A stretch of DNA of 64,000 nucleotides, taken from positions 930,001 to 994,000 of the forward strand of contig NC_022438.1 of the NCBI RefSeq assembly GCF_000470775.1, read 5' to 3'. Positions 1 to 9,477 of the stretch are shown in pieces (position 1 is the stretch's first letter; each line of letters opens with the position of its first letter). Position numbers and translations under genes: made by a program. The notes below the pieces were generated by a model. That model had not been told where the DNA came from. It saw only the letters and a program-made list of their open reading frames with translations, and searched no databases. The stretch is from Leifsonia xyli subsp. cynodontis DSM 46306. GTDB taxonomy: Bacteria; Actinomycetota; Actinomycetes; Actinomycetales; Microbacteriaceae.

Positions 1-260
1 GATACGCCGCGGCCCCCCGCAGCACCTCGTTCTCCTGCTCCAACACTCGGATCCGCTTGTTCGCCTCACGCAGCTGCCTGCGCTCGTCATCGGTCAACCC
101 GGACCGCTTGCCGTCCTCGACGTCGGCCTGCTTCATCCAGTTGGTCAGCGAGCCTTCGGAGATACCGAAAGTTCTTCGCGATCTGAGCCAACGGCGCCTG
201 ACCCTTGCGGGCCACGGCCACGACGTCATCGCGGAACTCTCGGGGATAGGGCTTTGCCAC
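1..260 (-). pseudogene. IS3-family transposase OrfA fragment, frameshifted, cut by the window edge
   Basis: Reading the minus strand from a GTG at 260 (preceded by GGAAGG), the product begins VAKPYPREFRDDVVAVARKG, the typical helix-turn-helix start of IS3 OrfA proteins. After the residues AQIAKNF the frame is lost by one extra T near 170. In the next frame the expected continuation resumes (GISEGSLTNWMKQADVEDG, then the leucine-zipper-like KRIRVLEQENEVLRGAAAY) up to base 1. The lesion lies inside the DNA-binding domain, not at the normal OrfA/OrfB slippage site, so this copy is probably inactive. The OrfB integrase would lie outside the window to the left. No target duplication could be examined. 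Confidence 0.85.
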
Positions 261-499
261 AAGCACATCCTTCCAGCGAGGACCAATCCTCACAGATCCG
301 ACGTCAACCAAACTCGGGGCAGACCCGCTTCTTTACGGCAGGCGCGTCTGCCCGGTACTCAATCGCCCCTCGCCGCACGGAGATGCGCGATGGTGTGCCT
401 CAGAATTCCTTTCGGGCTTTCAGTTTTATGTACTCTTTATCCTGAATTTATATTTCATAAAGAATGAAATCAATTTTTCGATCCGTAAGGGCGTCGTCC

Positions 500-1417
500 A
501 TGAGCGAAGAAGTTGTCGACAGAATCTCATCCGTAACTGTGCGGCGTCGTGGAATCGTGAAGGCCGCAGCCTGGGCGACTCCCGCCATCATCGTTTCCAC
601 GGCTGTGCCCGCTGTCGCTTCGTCCACACGGGCAGCACTCGCGTTCGGCGACTCTGCCTACATTGTGTCCGCCTGCGGACGGCTCCAGAATGTGACCGTC
701 CACGTCACCACAGATGGCGCGGCGCGGTCGGGCGTGAGCGTCACTGTCACCCTGCCGAGCGGATTCACCTTCTCCGGGGGAGCCACGAGCTTCACCGCCG
801 GCACGAACGCTGCCGGAGTGATCGTCGTTCCCGAGATCGCGGTCCCCGCGACTCCGGGCGAGGTGACGATTCAGGCGGCCGCCACAGCGCTCGGCCTCAT
901 GGCGAGCGTGAAGCTCACCGTCCAGCCCGGAGGCGGGAACGCTTACGTTGCTGTGCGCGACGGCTCATCGTCCATCGCTTCCGTCGTGGGGGTGCCCGCT
1001 GGGTCGACTCCGGTCTGGGGCCGGTGGTTCCTGACTCCGGACGCTCACGTCGTCGACGGGCTCAGCGGCACCGTCGTGCTCTCGGATGTCGCGGCGGTGA
1101 GCAGCGGCTTCCTCTAGGGCACGAATGAACTGCGGATGGGCTTCACGCGCAAGGACGGATCGTCCGGCTATGCCTTCCTCCTGGGGGCGGATCGGACGAT
1201 CGTTCCCACCTCCGGCGTTCCGAACGGCTCACATCCGCTCTGGGGCTCGTGGTTCCTGACCGACGACGGTCGGATCCTCGAAGGGAGCGGTGGGGGAGTG
1301 TGGGCCACCGACGTGGCGGAGACCGGGCGCGGTCACAGTGCTGCCGATGCGTCGGAGATGATCTTCCCGCTCCGTCACGCCGATGGCAGCTGCGAGTATA
1401 TCGTGATCCGGCCGGGC
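500..1417 (+). pseudogene. Exported surface protein with twin-arginine-like signal and beta repeats, interrupted by a stop
   Basis: From ATG 500 (AAGGG upstream; an alternative ATG is at 464) the protein carries VRRRGIVKAAAWATP followed by a hydrophobic stretch and an AVAS cleavage-like site, resembling a twin-arginine or related actinobacterial export signal. An Ig-like/Big-type beta region follows to about residue 140. Two degenerate repeats come next, sharing the patterns PVWGRWFLTPDAHVVDG and PLWGSWFLTDDGRILEG. A TAG at 1115-1117 interrupts the frame between them; reading resumes in the same frame (GTNELRMGFTRKDGSSGY), so this is a nonsense mutation, not a frameshift. A partial third repeat (DGSCEYIVIRPG) runs into the LuxR remnant. 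The function is unknown. The region just upstream (about 400-490) is unusually AT-rich. Confidence 0.65.
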
Positions 1418-1732
1418 CTGCTCGTCGAGGCGGTGCGCGCGGCCGTCTCCGGCGACCAGCTCATCAGCCCCTCCGTCACTGTGCGCCTCTTGCGGCACCT
1501 CAGCCCACGTCCGGACGCAGCGGCCGGGGAGGCCCCGCAGCTGACGCCCCGCGAGCGGGAGACGGCGGCTCTGGTCGGACGCGGGCTGACCAACGCCGAG
1601 ATCTGTGCGGAGCTCGTCATCTCGCTGGGGACGGTGAAATCGCACCTGTCTTCCCTGCAGAGCAAGCTTGGCGTGCGCAATCGGGTGGAGATCGCCGCGT
1701 GGGCCTGGCGCAACGGGCTGCTGAACCGCTGA
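1418..1732 (+). pseudogene. C-terminal part of a NarL/LuxR-family response regulator (truncated)
   Basis: The sequence starts at LLVEAVRAAVSGDQLISPSV, the usual linker after a receiver domain, and continues through a complete LuxR-type helix-turn-helix (LTPRERETAALVGRGL, TNAEICAELVISLGTVKSHL, LQSKLGVRNRVEIAAW). The phosphoacceptor receiver domain is missing. Instead the reading frame is continuous with the upstream surface-protein repeats, the signature of a deletion that joined two genes. It could still be translated from an internal start such as ATG 1136, but with no receiver it would not be a normal two-component regulator. No histidine kinase gene lies nearby in the window. Confidence 0.7.
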
Positions 1733-1849
1733 AACGCGATGAACCGCTGAGCCTGCCGAAGACCGGCCATTCGGCTGATGCGACGCTCTGGCGGTTCGAA
1801 GACGCTGGTTCTACGGCCCTCGCCGGCCGTCCCGAAAGGAACAGCATCT

Positions 1850-2944
1850 GTGTCTCAGCACTCCGCACCGACCCCGCCAGCCGCGATCGGAACGGCCGCG
1901 TCGCGCCGCCTTCCCGTTCTCGATGTCATCTGGGGCTTCTCCCTCTGCGGCATCACCCTCGTCAACATCGGACCACTCACCCGCTTCGGCGAGTTCGCCG
2001 AACGGAGTCCCGCCAGCCTGAACGACGCCTCCGGCTGGCTGGAGCTGTTCGTCCATCAACGGTTCTTCGTGCTCTTCTCGCTCCTGTTCGGCATCGGCTT
2101 CGCGCTGTTCTTCTCGTCGGCGCAGCGTCGGACGGAACGGCCCCGGCTCGCTTTGCTGCGCAGGCTGCTCCTGCTGCTGGCGATCGGCAGCCCCTTCGAG
2201 ATCCTCATGCCCGGCTCGGCCTTGCTTCCCTATGCGATCGTCGGCCTGGTCGTGCTGCTGCCGTGTACCTGGCTTCCGCGCTGGCTGGTTGCGCTGGCCG
2301 GGGTCGCTCTCGTGGCCGGCGCCCTGGCGCTCGACGGTGGATTGCTCCTCATCCCCGGTCTGTTCCTGATGGGGGCGGCCCTCACCCGTTACGGCGTCGT
2401 CTCGCGGCTCGGCGTGTCCCGCACGGGTTCCGCCCTTGCCTTCCTGGCCTTCGCGTTCGCCTCCATCCCGGCGCTGCTGTGGCAGCTGAGCGACGGTGTC
2501 GAGGCGTCTGGGTTCACGATGTCCTCCGCCGTTGCGGGGTTCACCCTGGCCGGTGCGTACCTGTCGCTGCTTTCGCTCCTAATGACGGCCCGGGCCGCTG
2601 CGGCGCTGGAGGCGGTCTTCGTCCCGTTCGGCAGGATGGCCCTGACGAACTATGTCACCTCGGCTCCGCTCATGCTTCTGGCCGGCGTTCTGTTCGACCT
2701 GCGGCGCTCCGACTCCTGGACGCTGCTGCTGAGCATCGCTGTGGCGATCCTGCTGCTGCAATGGGTCTGGTCGGCGCTCTGGCTGCGCGCGTTCAGCCAG
2801 GGTCCGCTGGAGTGGCTCTGGCGCTGGGGCACCTGGTGCCAGCGCCCGCCGCTCCGGCGCGGGCGTGAGCGCCACCGCGCCGAAGCGGGAGGCAGCGCGA
2901 CCGACGAGAGAGTGGGACGCGTGGCCGACGGTCTGCTGCGCTGA
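1850..2944 (+). CDS. DUF418 family (YeiB-like) polytopic membrane protein
   Basis: The start is a GTG at 1850 preceded by GAAAGGA; the frame stays open further upstream but without support. After a short cytoplasmic tail the protein shows the DUF418 opening, LPVLDVIWGFSLCGITLVNI, then about eight to ten hydrophobic segments. It ends with the family's conserved C-terminal block (FGRMALTNYVTSAPLM and GPLEWLWRWGTWCQRPP), followed by a hydrophilic tail of about 30 residues. DUF418 proteins are inner-membrane proteins of unproven, possibly transport-related, function. The gene is intact and appears monocistronic, with a GC-rich hairpin just after the stop. Confidence 0.85.
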   Translation: MSQHSAPTPPAAIGTAASRRLPVLDVIWGFSLCGITLVNIGPLTRFGEFAERSPASLNDASGWLELFVHQRFFVLFSLLFGIGFALFFSSAQRRTERPRLALLRRLLLLLAIGSPFEILMPGSALLPYAIVGLVVLLPCTWLPRWLVALAGVALVAGALALDGGLLLIPGLFLMGAALTRYGVVSRLGVSRTGSALAFLAFAFASIPALLWQLSDGVEASGFTMSSAVAGFTLAGAYLSLLSLLMTARAAAALEAVFVPFGRMALTNYVTSAPLMLLAGVLFDLRRSDSWTLLLSIAVAILLLQWVWSALWLRAFSQGPLEWLWRWGTWCQRPPLRRGRERHRAEAGGSATDERVGRVADGLLR

Positions 2945-2950
2945 TCGGCG

Positions 2951-2986
2951 GGGCCGGCGAGCGGGTTCGTCCGCGCTCGCCGGCCC
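2951..2986 (+). terminator. GC-rich hairpin after the DUF418 gene
   Basis: A perfect 13-bp stem (gggccggcgagcg / cgctcgccggccc) with a 10-nt loop lies 6 nt after the DUF418 stop codon. There is no T-tract, as is common for terminator-like hairpins in high-GC actinobacteria. It would separate the DUF418 transcript from the riboswitch-TerC unit. Confidence 0.55.
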
Positions 2987-3117
2987 GTGCCTGCCAGCCT
3001 GTGCTCGGTGGGCCGCACTTGCCGCTGACCGGCCGTGTCGGGTCGGTCCGTGCTCGGCGCATGATCGCGTCGTCGTCGACCAGCACGCCAGACCGGCCGC
3101 TCCGGTAGGATGGAGGC

Positions 3118-3245
3118 TCGCGAAGGGGAGTATCCCGAAGGGCCGCCGAGCCGGGCCGCCCGCGCTGTGTACGTCATCACGGTCCGCTCCGGACCCGGGC
3201 ACAGCGGCACCGTGAGGGTGCGGGAGAGACTCTCGGGTCCCTCGC
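3118..3245 (+). ncRNA. Candidate yybP-ykoY (Mn2+-sensing) riboswitch upstream of terC
   Basis: The leader contains the two hallmark elements of this riboswitch class in the right order: GAAGGGGAGTA near 3123-3133, and GTGAGGGTGCGGGAGAGACTC near 3212-3232 followed by GGGTCCCTC. Strong GC-rich helices lie between them (ggccgccgagccgggccgcc). Established knowledge: yybP-ykoY RNAs sense Mn2+ and commonly sit upstream of MntP, P-type ATPase or TerC-family genes. Here the next gene, 28 nt downstream, is a TerC homologue. I assigned it from motif and context only; the boundaries are approximate. It accounts for most of the gene-free stretch 2987-3272; I see nothing else there. Confidence 0.72.
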
Positions 3246-3272
3246 CCATACCCCTCGAAAGGTTTTCGCTCC

Positions 3273-4346
3273 ATGGAACTGGCCCTCCCGCTCTGGTTCG
3301 AGATCGGCAGCTTCGTCGTCCTGCTGGCGATCCTGGCGTTCGACCTGCTGATCGTCTTCAAACGGCCCCACATCCCGAGCCCCAGGGAGTCGGCGCTGTG
3401 GGTGTCGTTCTATGTGGCGCTGGCGCTGGTCTTCGCGCTGCTCATGCTGCTGATCGGGGACGCCGAGCACGCCGGGCAGTTCCTTGCGGGCTGGCTCACG
3501 GAGTACAGCCTGAGCATCGACAACCTGTTCGTGTTCGTGATCATCATGAGCCGGTTCGCCGTGCCCAGGAGATACCAGCAGGAGGTGCTCATGGTGGGCA
3601 TCATTCTGGCGCTGATCTTCCGTGGCGTGTTCATCGTGCTCGGCGCCAGCCTCATCGCGAGCTTCTCGTGGATCTTCTACATCTTCGGCGCGTTCCTGCT
3701 CTGGACGGCGATCAGCCAGGCGTTCGGGGACCACGACGACGAGGGGCAGAAAGACAGCTGGTTCATCCGGTTCGCCCGTCGGCGCTTGCAGGTCTCCGAC
3801 CAGTACGAGGGCAACAGGCTGCGCACCACCGTCGGCGTGCGCCGGATGTTCACCCCGCTCATCATCGTCTTCCTGGCGCTCGGGACCACCGACCTGCTGT
3901 TCGCACTCGACTCCATCCCGGCGATCTTCGGCATCACGCAGAGCCCGTTCATCGTGTTCACGGCGAACGTCTTCGCGCTGATGGGCCTCCGCCAGCTGTA
4001 CTTCCTGCTCGGGCACCTGCTCGACAAGCTCGTCTACCTCAAATACGGCATCGCGTTCATCCTCGCGTTCATTGGCGTGAAGCTCGTCTTCCACGCGATG
4101 CACGAGAACGAACTGCCGTTCGTCAACGGCGGCCAGTACATCGAATGGGCGCCCGACATCAGCACCTGGACCTCGCTCGCTGTGATCGTCGGTGCGATGG
4201 CGGTCGCGACGGTCGCTAGTCTGGTGAAGCTGCGCATGAGCGGCGAAACCGTCGCCCACGCCATCCACGGCGATGACGAGGGCGACGAGGAGCAGACCAT
4301 CGAGGCCGCCCCGGCCCCCCATTCCCCGGAGGAACCCCGCACATGA
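3273..4346 (+). CDS. TerC family integral membrane protein (probable Mn2+ exporter)
   Basis: The 357-residue protein begins with hydrophobic segments separated by the loop DLLIVFKRPHIPSPRES and contains the TerC core: EYSLSIDNLFVFVIIMSRF near residue 75 and the second acidic motif LLFALDSIPAIFGITQSPF near residue 210. Seven to nine membrane segments are visible, then a hydrophilic C-tail of about 35 residues ending GDDEGDEEQTIEAAP. TerC/Alx proteins have been linked to Mn2+ efflux, which fits the candidate Mn2+ riboswitch directly upstream. The 3' end overlaps the PP2C gene by 4 nt (ATGA), implying translational coupling. An AAAGG Shine-Dalgarno lies about 12 nt before the ATG. Confidence 0.93.
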   Translation: MELALPLWFEIGSFVVLLAILAFDLLIVFKRPHIPSPRESALWVSFYVALALVFALLMLLIGDAEHAGQFLAGWLTEYSLSIDNLFVFVIIMSRFAVPRRYQQEVLMVGIILALIFRGVFIVLGASLIASFSWIFYIFGAFLLWTAISQAFGDHDDEGQKDSWFIRFARRRLQVSDQYEGNRLRTTVGVRRMFTPLIIVFLALGTTDLLFALDSIPAIFGITQSPFIVFTANVFALMGLRQLYFLLGHLLDKLVYLKYGIAFILAFIGVKLVFHAMHENELPFVNGGQYIEWAPDISTWTSLAVIVGAMAVATVASLVKLRMSGETVAHAIHGDDEGDEEQTIEAAPAPHSPEEPRT

Positions 4347-5086
4347 TCCCTCTCGTCGGCGTGAGCGCCCGCAGCGACACCGGTGCGGTCCGGCACGTCA
4401 ACGAGGACAGCCTGCTCGCGCAGGACCCCGTTTTCGTGGTGGCGGACGGAATGGGCGGCCACGCCCGCGGCGACCTGGCCAGCCGGACCGCGGTCGAGAG
4501 CCTCGCCCGCGCGCTCCCGGCGGGCAGCGCGCCGACGGCGGATGACGTGGTCGCCGCGATCGACGAGGCCAATGCCGCCGTCCGCGCTCTCTCCAGCGCG
4601 GACGAGTCGGGCGCGGCGGTGGCGGGCACGACGCTCGCCGGCGTCGTCCGCGTGCGTGCTCCGGAGCGTTCCGGGGAGCGGTGGATGATCGTCAATGTCG
4701 GCGATTCCCGGGTGTATTCCTGGGATGGGCGCGACCTCCGCCAGCTGACGGTCGACCACTCGGCTGTCCAAGAGCTGATGGACGCCGGGCTGATCACCGC
4801 CGAGCAGGCCGCCGTGCATCCCGAGCGCAACGTCATCACGCGCGCGCTCGGCGCGGAGGACGTCGTTGCCCCCGATGTCGAGGTGCTGTCCGAGGAGGAG
4901 GGGAGCCAGGACTTCCTGATCTGCTCCGACGGTCTGACCCGCGAGCTCTCCGACGCGCGCATCGCCGACATCCTCGCGCAGGGCCACCCCGATCCGGCCG
5001 CCGTTCTGGTGACAGCGGCCGTCGAAGCGGGCGGCCACGACAACATCACGGCGATCGTTCTCGAATCGGCGGTGGCGCGCTCCTGA
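4343..5086 (+). CDS. PP2C-type serine/threonine protein phosphatase
   Basis: This 247-residue soluble protein has the ordered PP2C motifs: VRHVNEDS, VVADGMGGHARGDLAS (metal-binding Asp and Gly), AGTTLAGVV, IVNVGDSRVY, SDGLTREL and GGHDNITAI. All expected metal-coordinating aspartates are present. The length matches a minimal bacterial PP2C catalytic domain with no membrane anchor, unlike the PstP of the cell-division phosphatase cluster. It overlaps terC by 4 nt, so the two are almost certainly cotranscribed. PP2C enzymes need Mn2+ or Mg2+, so placing it under the same Mn2+-responsive leader is suggestive. The substrate is unknown. Confidence 0.93.
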   Translation: MIPLVGVSARSDTGAVRHVNEDSLLAQDPVFVVADGMGGHARGDLASRTAVESLARALPAGSAPTADDVVAAIDEANAAVRALSSADESGAAVAGTTLAGVVRVRAPERSGERWMIVNVGDSRVYSWDGRDLRQLTVDHSAVQELMDAGLITAEQAAVHPERNVITRALGAEDVVAPDVEVLSEEEGSQDFLICSDGLTRELSDARIADILAQGHPDPAAVLVTAAVEAGGHDNITAIVLESAVARS

Positions 5087-5254
5087 ACGGGGCATCCGCC
5101 TGCCCGTTCGATGCCCACCCGGGTGATACCCTGACAAACGTGTTCGCGGGTCCGAATCTCCTCAGCCGCCGCGGCGAGTTCTCACCCCAGCCCACCCTCG
5201 CCGCGGAGTCCGTCGACGGCTGATCCGTGAACGAAGCTCAAGGAGAACGAAGCA

Positions 5255-6715
5255 ATGACCACCGAAGCCCCCTCGCTGACACTGGCCGAGAAGGTGTGGC
5301 AGGACCATCTGGTCGTCAGGGGCGAGGACGGTTCTCCCGACCTCATCTACATCGACCTGCACCTCGTCCACGAGGTGACCAGTCCGCAGGCGTTCGACGG
5401 CCTCCGGGTGGCGGGCCGCCCGGTCCGCAGGCCGGACCTCACCATCGCCACGGAAGACCACAACACCCCGACCATCGGCATCGACAAGCCGATCGCCGAC
5501 CTCACGAGCCGCACCCAGATCGAGACGCTGCGCTGCAACGCCGAGGAGTTCGGCGTCCGCCTGCACTCGCTGGGGGACATCGAGCAGGGCATCGTCCATG
5601 TCGTCGGCCCCCAGCTGGGCCTCACGATGCCGGGCATCACCGTCGTGTGCGGCGACTCGCACACCTCCACCCACGGCGCGTTCGGCGCGATGGCGTTCGG
5701 CATCGGCACCTCCGAGGTCGAGCATGTGCTCGCCACGCAGACCCTGCCGCTGAAGCCGTTCAAGACGATGGCGATCACCGTGGAGGGCGAGCTGCGCCCC
5801 GGTGTGACGGCGAAAGACATCATTCTGGCCGTCATCGCTAAGATCGGAACCGGCGGCGGGCAGGGGTATGTGCTGGAGTACCGCGGCAGCGCCATCCGCG
5901 CCCTCTCGATGGAGGGTCGCATGACCGTCTGCAATATGTCGATCGAGGCCGGCGCGCGCGCCGGGATGGTCGCGCCCGATGAGACCACGTTCGCCTACCT
6001 GAAGGGCCGCCCCCACGCGCCGGAGGGTGAGGACTGGGACGAGGCTGTCGCCTACTGGACCACGCTCCAGACGGACGACGTTGCCGTCTTCGACGCCGAA
6101 GTCTTCCTCGACGCCGGCGAGATCGAGCCGTTCGTCACCTGGGGCACCAACCCTGGCCAGGGCGTCTCGCTCAGCCAGGACGTCCCTGACCCCGCCGCGA
6201 TCGAGGAGCCGAACGCCCGCGCGTCCGCCGAGCGCGCGCTGGGGTACATGGACCTGAAACCGGGAACGCCGATGAAGAGCATCCCGGTGGACGCCGTCTT
6301 CATGGGCTCCTGCACCAACAGCCGCATCGAGGACCTGCGCGCCTTCGCCTCCGTGATCAAGGGCAGGAAGAAGGCCGAAGGCGTGCGCGTCATGGTGGTG
6401 CCCGGCAGCGCCCGTGTGCGCCTCGAGGCCGAGGCCGAGGGCATCGACAAGATCGTCGAGGAGTTCGGGGCGGAGTGGCGGTTCGCCGGCTGCTCCATGT
6501 GCCTGGGCATGAACCCCGATCAGCTCGCGCCGGGGGAGCGCTGCGCCTCCACCTCCAACCGCAACTTCGAGGGTCGGCAGGGCAAGGGCGTCCGTACGCA
6601 CCTGGTCTCGCCGCTCGTCGCGGCGGCGACGGCCATCCGCGGCACACTGTCGAGCCCTTGGGACCTCGAACACGAGGGCGCCGATGCCCGGACCGGGGAG
6701 AAGGTGGGCATCTGA
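5255..6715 (+). CDS. leuC: 3-isopropylmalate dehydratase large subunit
   Basis: LeuC isomerises 2-isopropylmalate to 3-isopropylmalate in leucine synthesis, using a [4Fe-4S] cluster with LeuD. The 486-residue protein is full length, starting [12 protein letters not shown]. It shows the aconitase-family blocks [37 protein letters not shown] and [17 protein letters not shown], the last two supplying the cluster cysteines. The ATG is preceded by AAGGAG at a good distance. It overlaps leuD by 1 nt. The 168-nt gap after the PP2C gene may carry its promoter and a tiny open frame (5140-5223), which I do not call as a gene. Confidence 0.97.
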   Translation: MTTEAPSLTLAEKVWQDHLVVRGEDGSPDLIYIDLHLVHEVTSPQAFDGLRVAGRPVRRPDLTIATEDHNTPTIGIDKPIADLTSRTQIETLRCNAEEFGVRLHSLGDIEQGIVHVVGPQLGLTMPGITVVCGDSHTSTHGAFGAMAFGIGTSEVEHVLATQTLPLKPFKTMAITVEGELRPGVTAKDIILAVIAKIGTGGGQGYVLEYRGSAIRALSMEGRMTVCNMSIEAGARAGMVAPDETTFAYLKGRPHAPEGEDWDEAVAYWTTLQTDDVAVFDAEVFLDAGEIEPFVTWGTNPGQGVSLSQDVPDPAAIEEPNARASAERALGYMDLKPGTPMKSIPVDAVFMGSCTNSRIEDLRAFASVIKGRKKAEGVRVMVVPGSARVRLEAEAEGIDKIVEEFGAEWRFAGCSMCLGMNPDQLAPGERCASTSNRNFEGRQGKGVRTHLVSPLVAAATAIRGTLSSPWDLEHEGADARTGEKVGI

Positions 6716-7314
6716 TGGAGAAGTTCGAGACCCTCACGGGTGTCGCGATGCCGTTGCGCCGTTCCAACGTCGACACCGACCAGATCATCCCGGCAGTGTT
6801 CCTCAAGCGGGTCACCAAGACCGGCTTCGACGACGCGCTGTTCCACGCGTGGCGTCAGGACCCCGGCTTCATCCTCAACCAGGAGGCGTACCGGGGCGCG
6901 GCCGTGCTGGTGGCCGGCCCCGACTTCGGGACCGGCTCCTCGCGCGAGCACGCGGTGTGGGCGCTGCGGGACTACGGCTTCCGGGTCGTGCTGAGCCCCC
7001 GCTTCGCCGACATCTTCCGGGGAAACGCCGGCAAGCAGGGCCTGCTGACCGGCGTCATCGCCGAGGAGGACGCGGAGCGGCTCTGGGCGGCCATCGAAGC
7101 GCGACCGGGGACGTCCGCGACGGTGGATCTGGTCGCCAAGACGGCGACCGTCGGTGAGGTTCAGGTGTCTTTCGACATCGACGACTACACTCGCTGGCGT
7201 TTGCTCGAAGGGTTGGACGACATCGCCCTGACCCTGCGCGACGAGGCGCGAATCTCCGAATACGAGGCCGCCCGCGCCCGCTGGCGACCCAAGACCCTCC
7301 CGGTGAAACTGTGA
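6715..7314 (+). CDS. leuD: 3-isopropylmalate dehydratase small subunit
   Basis: This is the 199-residue partner of LeuC. The start ATG shares its A with the leuC stop (TGATG). The protein has the swivel-domain motifs [40 protein letters not shown] and [11 protein letters not shown], all typical of LeuD, at normal length. Its stop overlaps the murA GTG (GTGA), so translation continues straight into peptidoglycan synthesis. The reading frame is open further upstream inside leuC, but only the ATG at 6715 gives the conserved N-terminus. Confidence 0.97.
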   Translation: MEKFETLTGVAMPLRRSNVDTDQIIPAVFLKRVTKTGFDDALFHAWRQDPGFILNQEAYRGAAVLVAGPDFGTGSSREHAVWALRDYGFRVVLSPRFADIFRGNAGKQGLLTGVIAEEDAERLWAAIEARPGTSATVDLVAKTATVGEVQVSFDIDDYTRWRLLEGLDDIALTLRDEARISEYEAARARWRPKTLPVKL

Positions 7315-8681
7315 ACTCACTCCTTCAGGACGCCGCTGCGTCCGGCGCCCACGTCGGTCTCAAAGGCGACCGCATCACCATCAACGGCGGCATCCCGCTC
7401 CGGGGCCGCATCGAGGTGCGGGGCGCGAAGAACTTCGTCACGAAGGCCATGGTCGCCGCCCTCCTGGGCGAGGGCCCGAGCGTGCTGCGGAACGTCCCGG
7501 ACATCAGCGATGTCCGCGTCGTCCGCGGACTCCTCGAAGTCCACGGCGTCAAAGTGACCGATGGCACTGAGGAGGGGGAGCTGCTGCTCGACCCGAGCGC
7601 GGTCGAATCGGCGCACATGGCCGACATCGACGCGCACGCCGGCTCCAGCCGCATCCCGATCCTATTCTGCGGACCGCTGCTGCACCGCCTGGGCGAGGCG
7701 TTCATCCCCGACCTCGGCGGCTGCCGTATCGGCGACCGTCCGATCGACTACCACCTCGAGGTGCTGCGCCAGTTCGGCGCCGTCGTCGACAAGCTGCCCA
7801 GCGGCATCCGGATGAGCGCCCCGAACGGCCTGCACGGCGCGAAGCTCGAACTGCCGTACCCGAGCGTCGGTGCGACCGAGCAGGTGCTGCTCACCGCCGT
7901 CCGCGCCGAGGGCATCACCGAGCTCAAAGGCGCGGCGATCGAGCCGGAGATCATGGATCTCATCAACGTCCTGCAGAAGATGGGGGCGATCATCTCAGTC
8001 GACACCGACCGGGTGATCCGCATCGAGGGGGTCGACAAGCTCGTCGGCTACAGCCACACCGCGCTGTTCGACCGCAACGAGGCCGCCTCCTGGGCAGCCG
8101 CCGCGCTCGCCACCGGCGGCGACATCTACGTGGGTGGCGCGCGTCAGCCCGAGATGCTGACGTTCCTCAACGTCTTTCGCAAGGTCGGCGGTGCGTTCGA
8201 GATCCAGGATGACGGCATCCGCTTCTTCCACCCGGGCGGCGACCTCAAGCCGGTGGTCATCGAGACCGATGTCCACCCCGGCTTCATGACCGACTGGCAG
8301 CAGCCGCTCGTCGTGGCGCTCACCAAGGCCAACGGCGTCTCCATCGTCCACGAGACCGTGTACGAGCAGCGTTTCGGTTTCGTGGACGCCCTCATGGACA
8401 TGGGCGCGAAGATCCAGGTCCACAAGGAGTGTCTCGGCGGCCACGCCTGCCGCTTCGGTCAGCGCAACTTCAAGCACTCGGCGGTCATCATGGGCCCGGT
8501 CGATCTGAAGGGCGCCGATGTGGAGATCCCGGATCTGCGCGGGGGCTTCAGCCACCTCATCGCCGCCCTGACCGCCGAGGGCCGCTCGACCGTGAGCAAC
8601 GTCGGCATCATCAGCCGCGGGTATGAGGATTTCATCGCCAAACTGCAGTTGCTCGGAGCCGATTTCGTCCTCGAGGGCTGA
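7311..8681 (+). CDS. murA: UDP-N-acetylglucosamine 1-carboxyvinyltransferase
   Basis: MurA transfers enolpyruvate from PEP to UDP-GlcNAc, the first committed step of peptidoglycan synthesis. The 456-residue protein has the expected [15 protein letters not shown] motif near the N-terminus, and the catalytic-loop region [16 protein letters not shown] retains the cysteine targeted by fosfomycin. The C-terminal [20 protein letters not shown] is intact. It is somewhat longer than the usual 420 residues owing to a 25-residue N-terminal extension and a few loops. The start is GTG, overlapping leuD by 4 nt. The next gene, plsC, follows after a 19-nt gap. Confidence 0.96.
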   Translation: MNSLLQDAAASGAHVGLKGDRITINGGIPLRGRIEVRGAKNFVTKAMVAALLGEGPSVLRNVPDISDVRVVRGLLEVHGVKVTDGTEEGELLLDPSAVESAHMADIDAHAGSSRIPILFCGPLLHRLGEAFIPDLGGCRIGDRPIDYHLEVLRQFGAVVDKLPSGIRMSAPNGLHGAKLELPYPSVGATEQVLLTAVRAEGITELKGAAIEPEIMDLINVLQKMGAIISVDTDRVIRIEGVDKLVGYSHTALFDRNEAASWAAAALATGGDIYVGGARQPEMLTFLNVFRKVGGAFEIQDDGIRFFHPGGDLKPVVIETDVHPGFMTDWQQPLVVALTKANGVSIVHETVYEQRFGFVDALMDMGAKIQVHKECLGGHACRFGQRNFKHSAVIMGPVDLKGADVEIPDLRGGFSHLIAALTAEGRSTVSNVGIISRGYEDFIAKLQLLGADFVLEG

Positions 8682-8700
8682 GGTCCGGGATAATGGGACG

Positions 8701-9477
8701 GTGCCTCAGCCCGACGAAGCCATGACCCCCGCCCGCCCGCGCTCCGAGAAGAGCCGTCCGTCGGTTTTCTGGGTGCTCGCACTCATCGTGGTTCCGCTGG
8801 GCGGTTTGCTGGCGCGGTTCCGGATCGTGGACGGGCACAAGCTGCCGCGGCACGGCGCGTTCATCGTCTCGCCGAACCACTACAGCGAGATCGACCCGGT
8901 GGTGGTGGGTCTGGCCCTCTGGAAGCTGGGGCGGCTGCCCCGGTTCCTGGCGAAGGAGAGTCTGTTCAGGGTGCCCGTGCTGGGCTGGTTCCTGCGGAAG
9001 TCCGGTCAGGTTCCGGTCGCGCGCGGCGGTTCGGGCCGTGGGTCCGCGCCGCTCGACGCGGCGCAGAGGATCGTGGAGGATGGCCGTGTGGTCGTCATCT
9101 ACCCGGAGGGCTCGCTCACGCGCGATCCGGAGATGTGGCCGATGCGCGGCAAGACCGGGGCAGCCCGGATGGCGTTGGAGCACGGTATCCCGGTCGTCCC
9201 GATCGCCCACTGGGGCGCCCAGCAGGTGATGGCGCGCTACGCGAACAGGATCAGCGTCTTCCCACGGAAGACGATCGCGGTGAAGGTGGGTGACCCGGTC
9301 GACCTGTCCGCGTTCACGGGGCGTAGTCTGGATGCCGCGACGCTGAACGAGGCCACCGATGTGATCATGGCTGCGATCACCGCCCTGCTCGCGGACCTCC
9401 GCGGCGAGAAGGCGCCCGAGACCCGGTGGGACCCGTCCCAGCACAACCAGAAAGAGACCGGCCGCTTCGATGGCTAA
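8701..9477 (+). CDS. plsC: 1-acylglycerol-3-phosphate acyltransferase (PlsC family)
   Basis: This membrane-associated acyltransferase of phospholipid synthesis has the family motif I variant NHYSEIDPV near residue 60 and motif III VIYPEGSLTRDPEMW near residue 135, with a hydrophobic N-terminal anchor (FWVLALIVVPLGGLL). I chose the GTG at 8701, which lies 6 nt after a GATAAT -10-like hexamer and so may be translated from a leaderless mRNA; ATG 8722 is an alternative. It overlaps gpsA by 8 nt. Together plsC and gpsA supply glycerol-phosphate chemistry for membrane lipids. Confidence 0.9.
   Translation: MPQPDEAMTPARPRSEKSRPSVFWVLALIVVPLGGLLARFRIVDGHKLPRHGAFIVSPNHYSEIDPVVVGLALWKLGRLPRFLAKESLFRVPVLGWFLRKSGQVPVARGGSGRGSAPLDAAQRIVEDGRVVVIYPEGSLTRDPEMWPMRGKTGAARMALEHGIPVVPIAHWGAQQVMARYANRISVFPRKTIAVKVGDPVDLSAFTGRSLDAATLNEATDVIMAAITALLADLRGEKAPETRWDPSQHNQKETGRFDG

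Noticed and set aside
5140..5223. A 27-codon open frame starting at GTG before leuC with two adjacent Leu codons, suggestive of a leader peptide for attenuation.
   Set aside because: Only two consecutive Leu codons, no clear terminator/antiterminator pair and no conserved leader pattern; it is more likely plain intergenic sequence.
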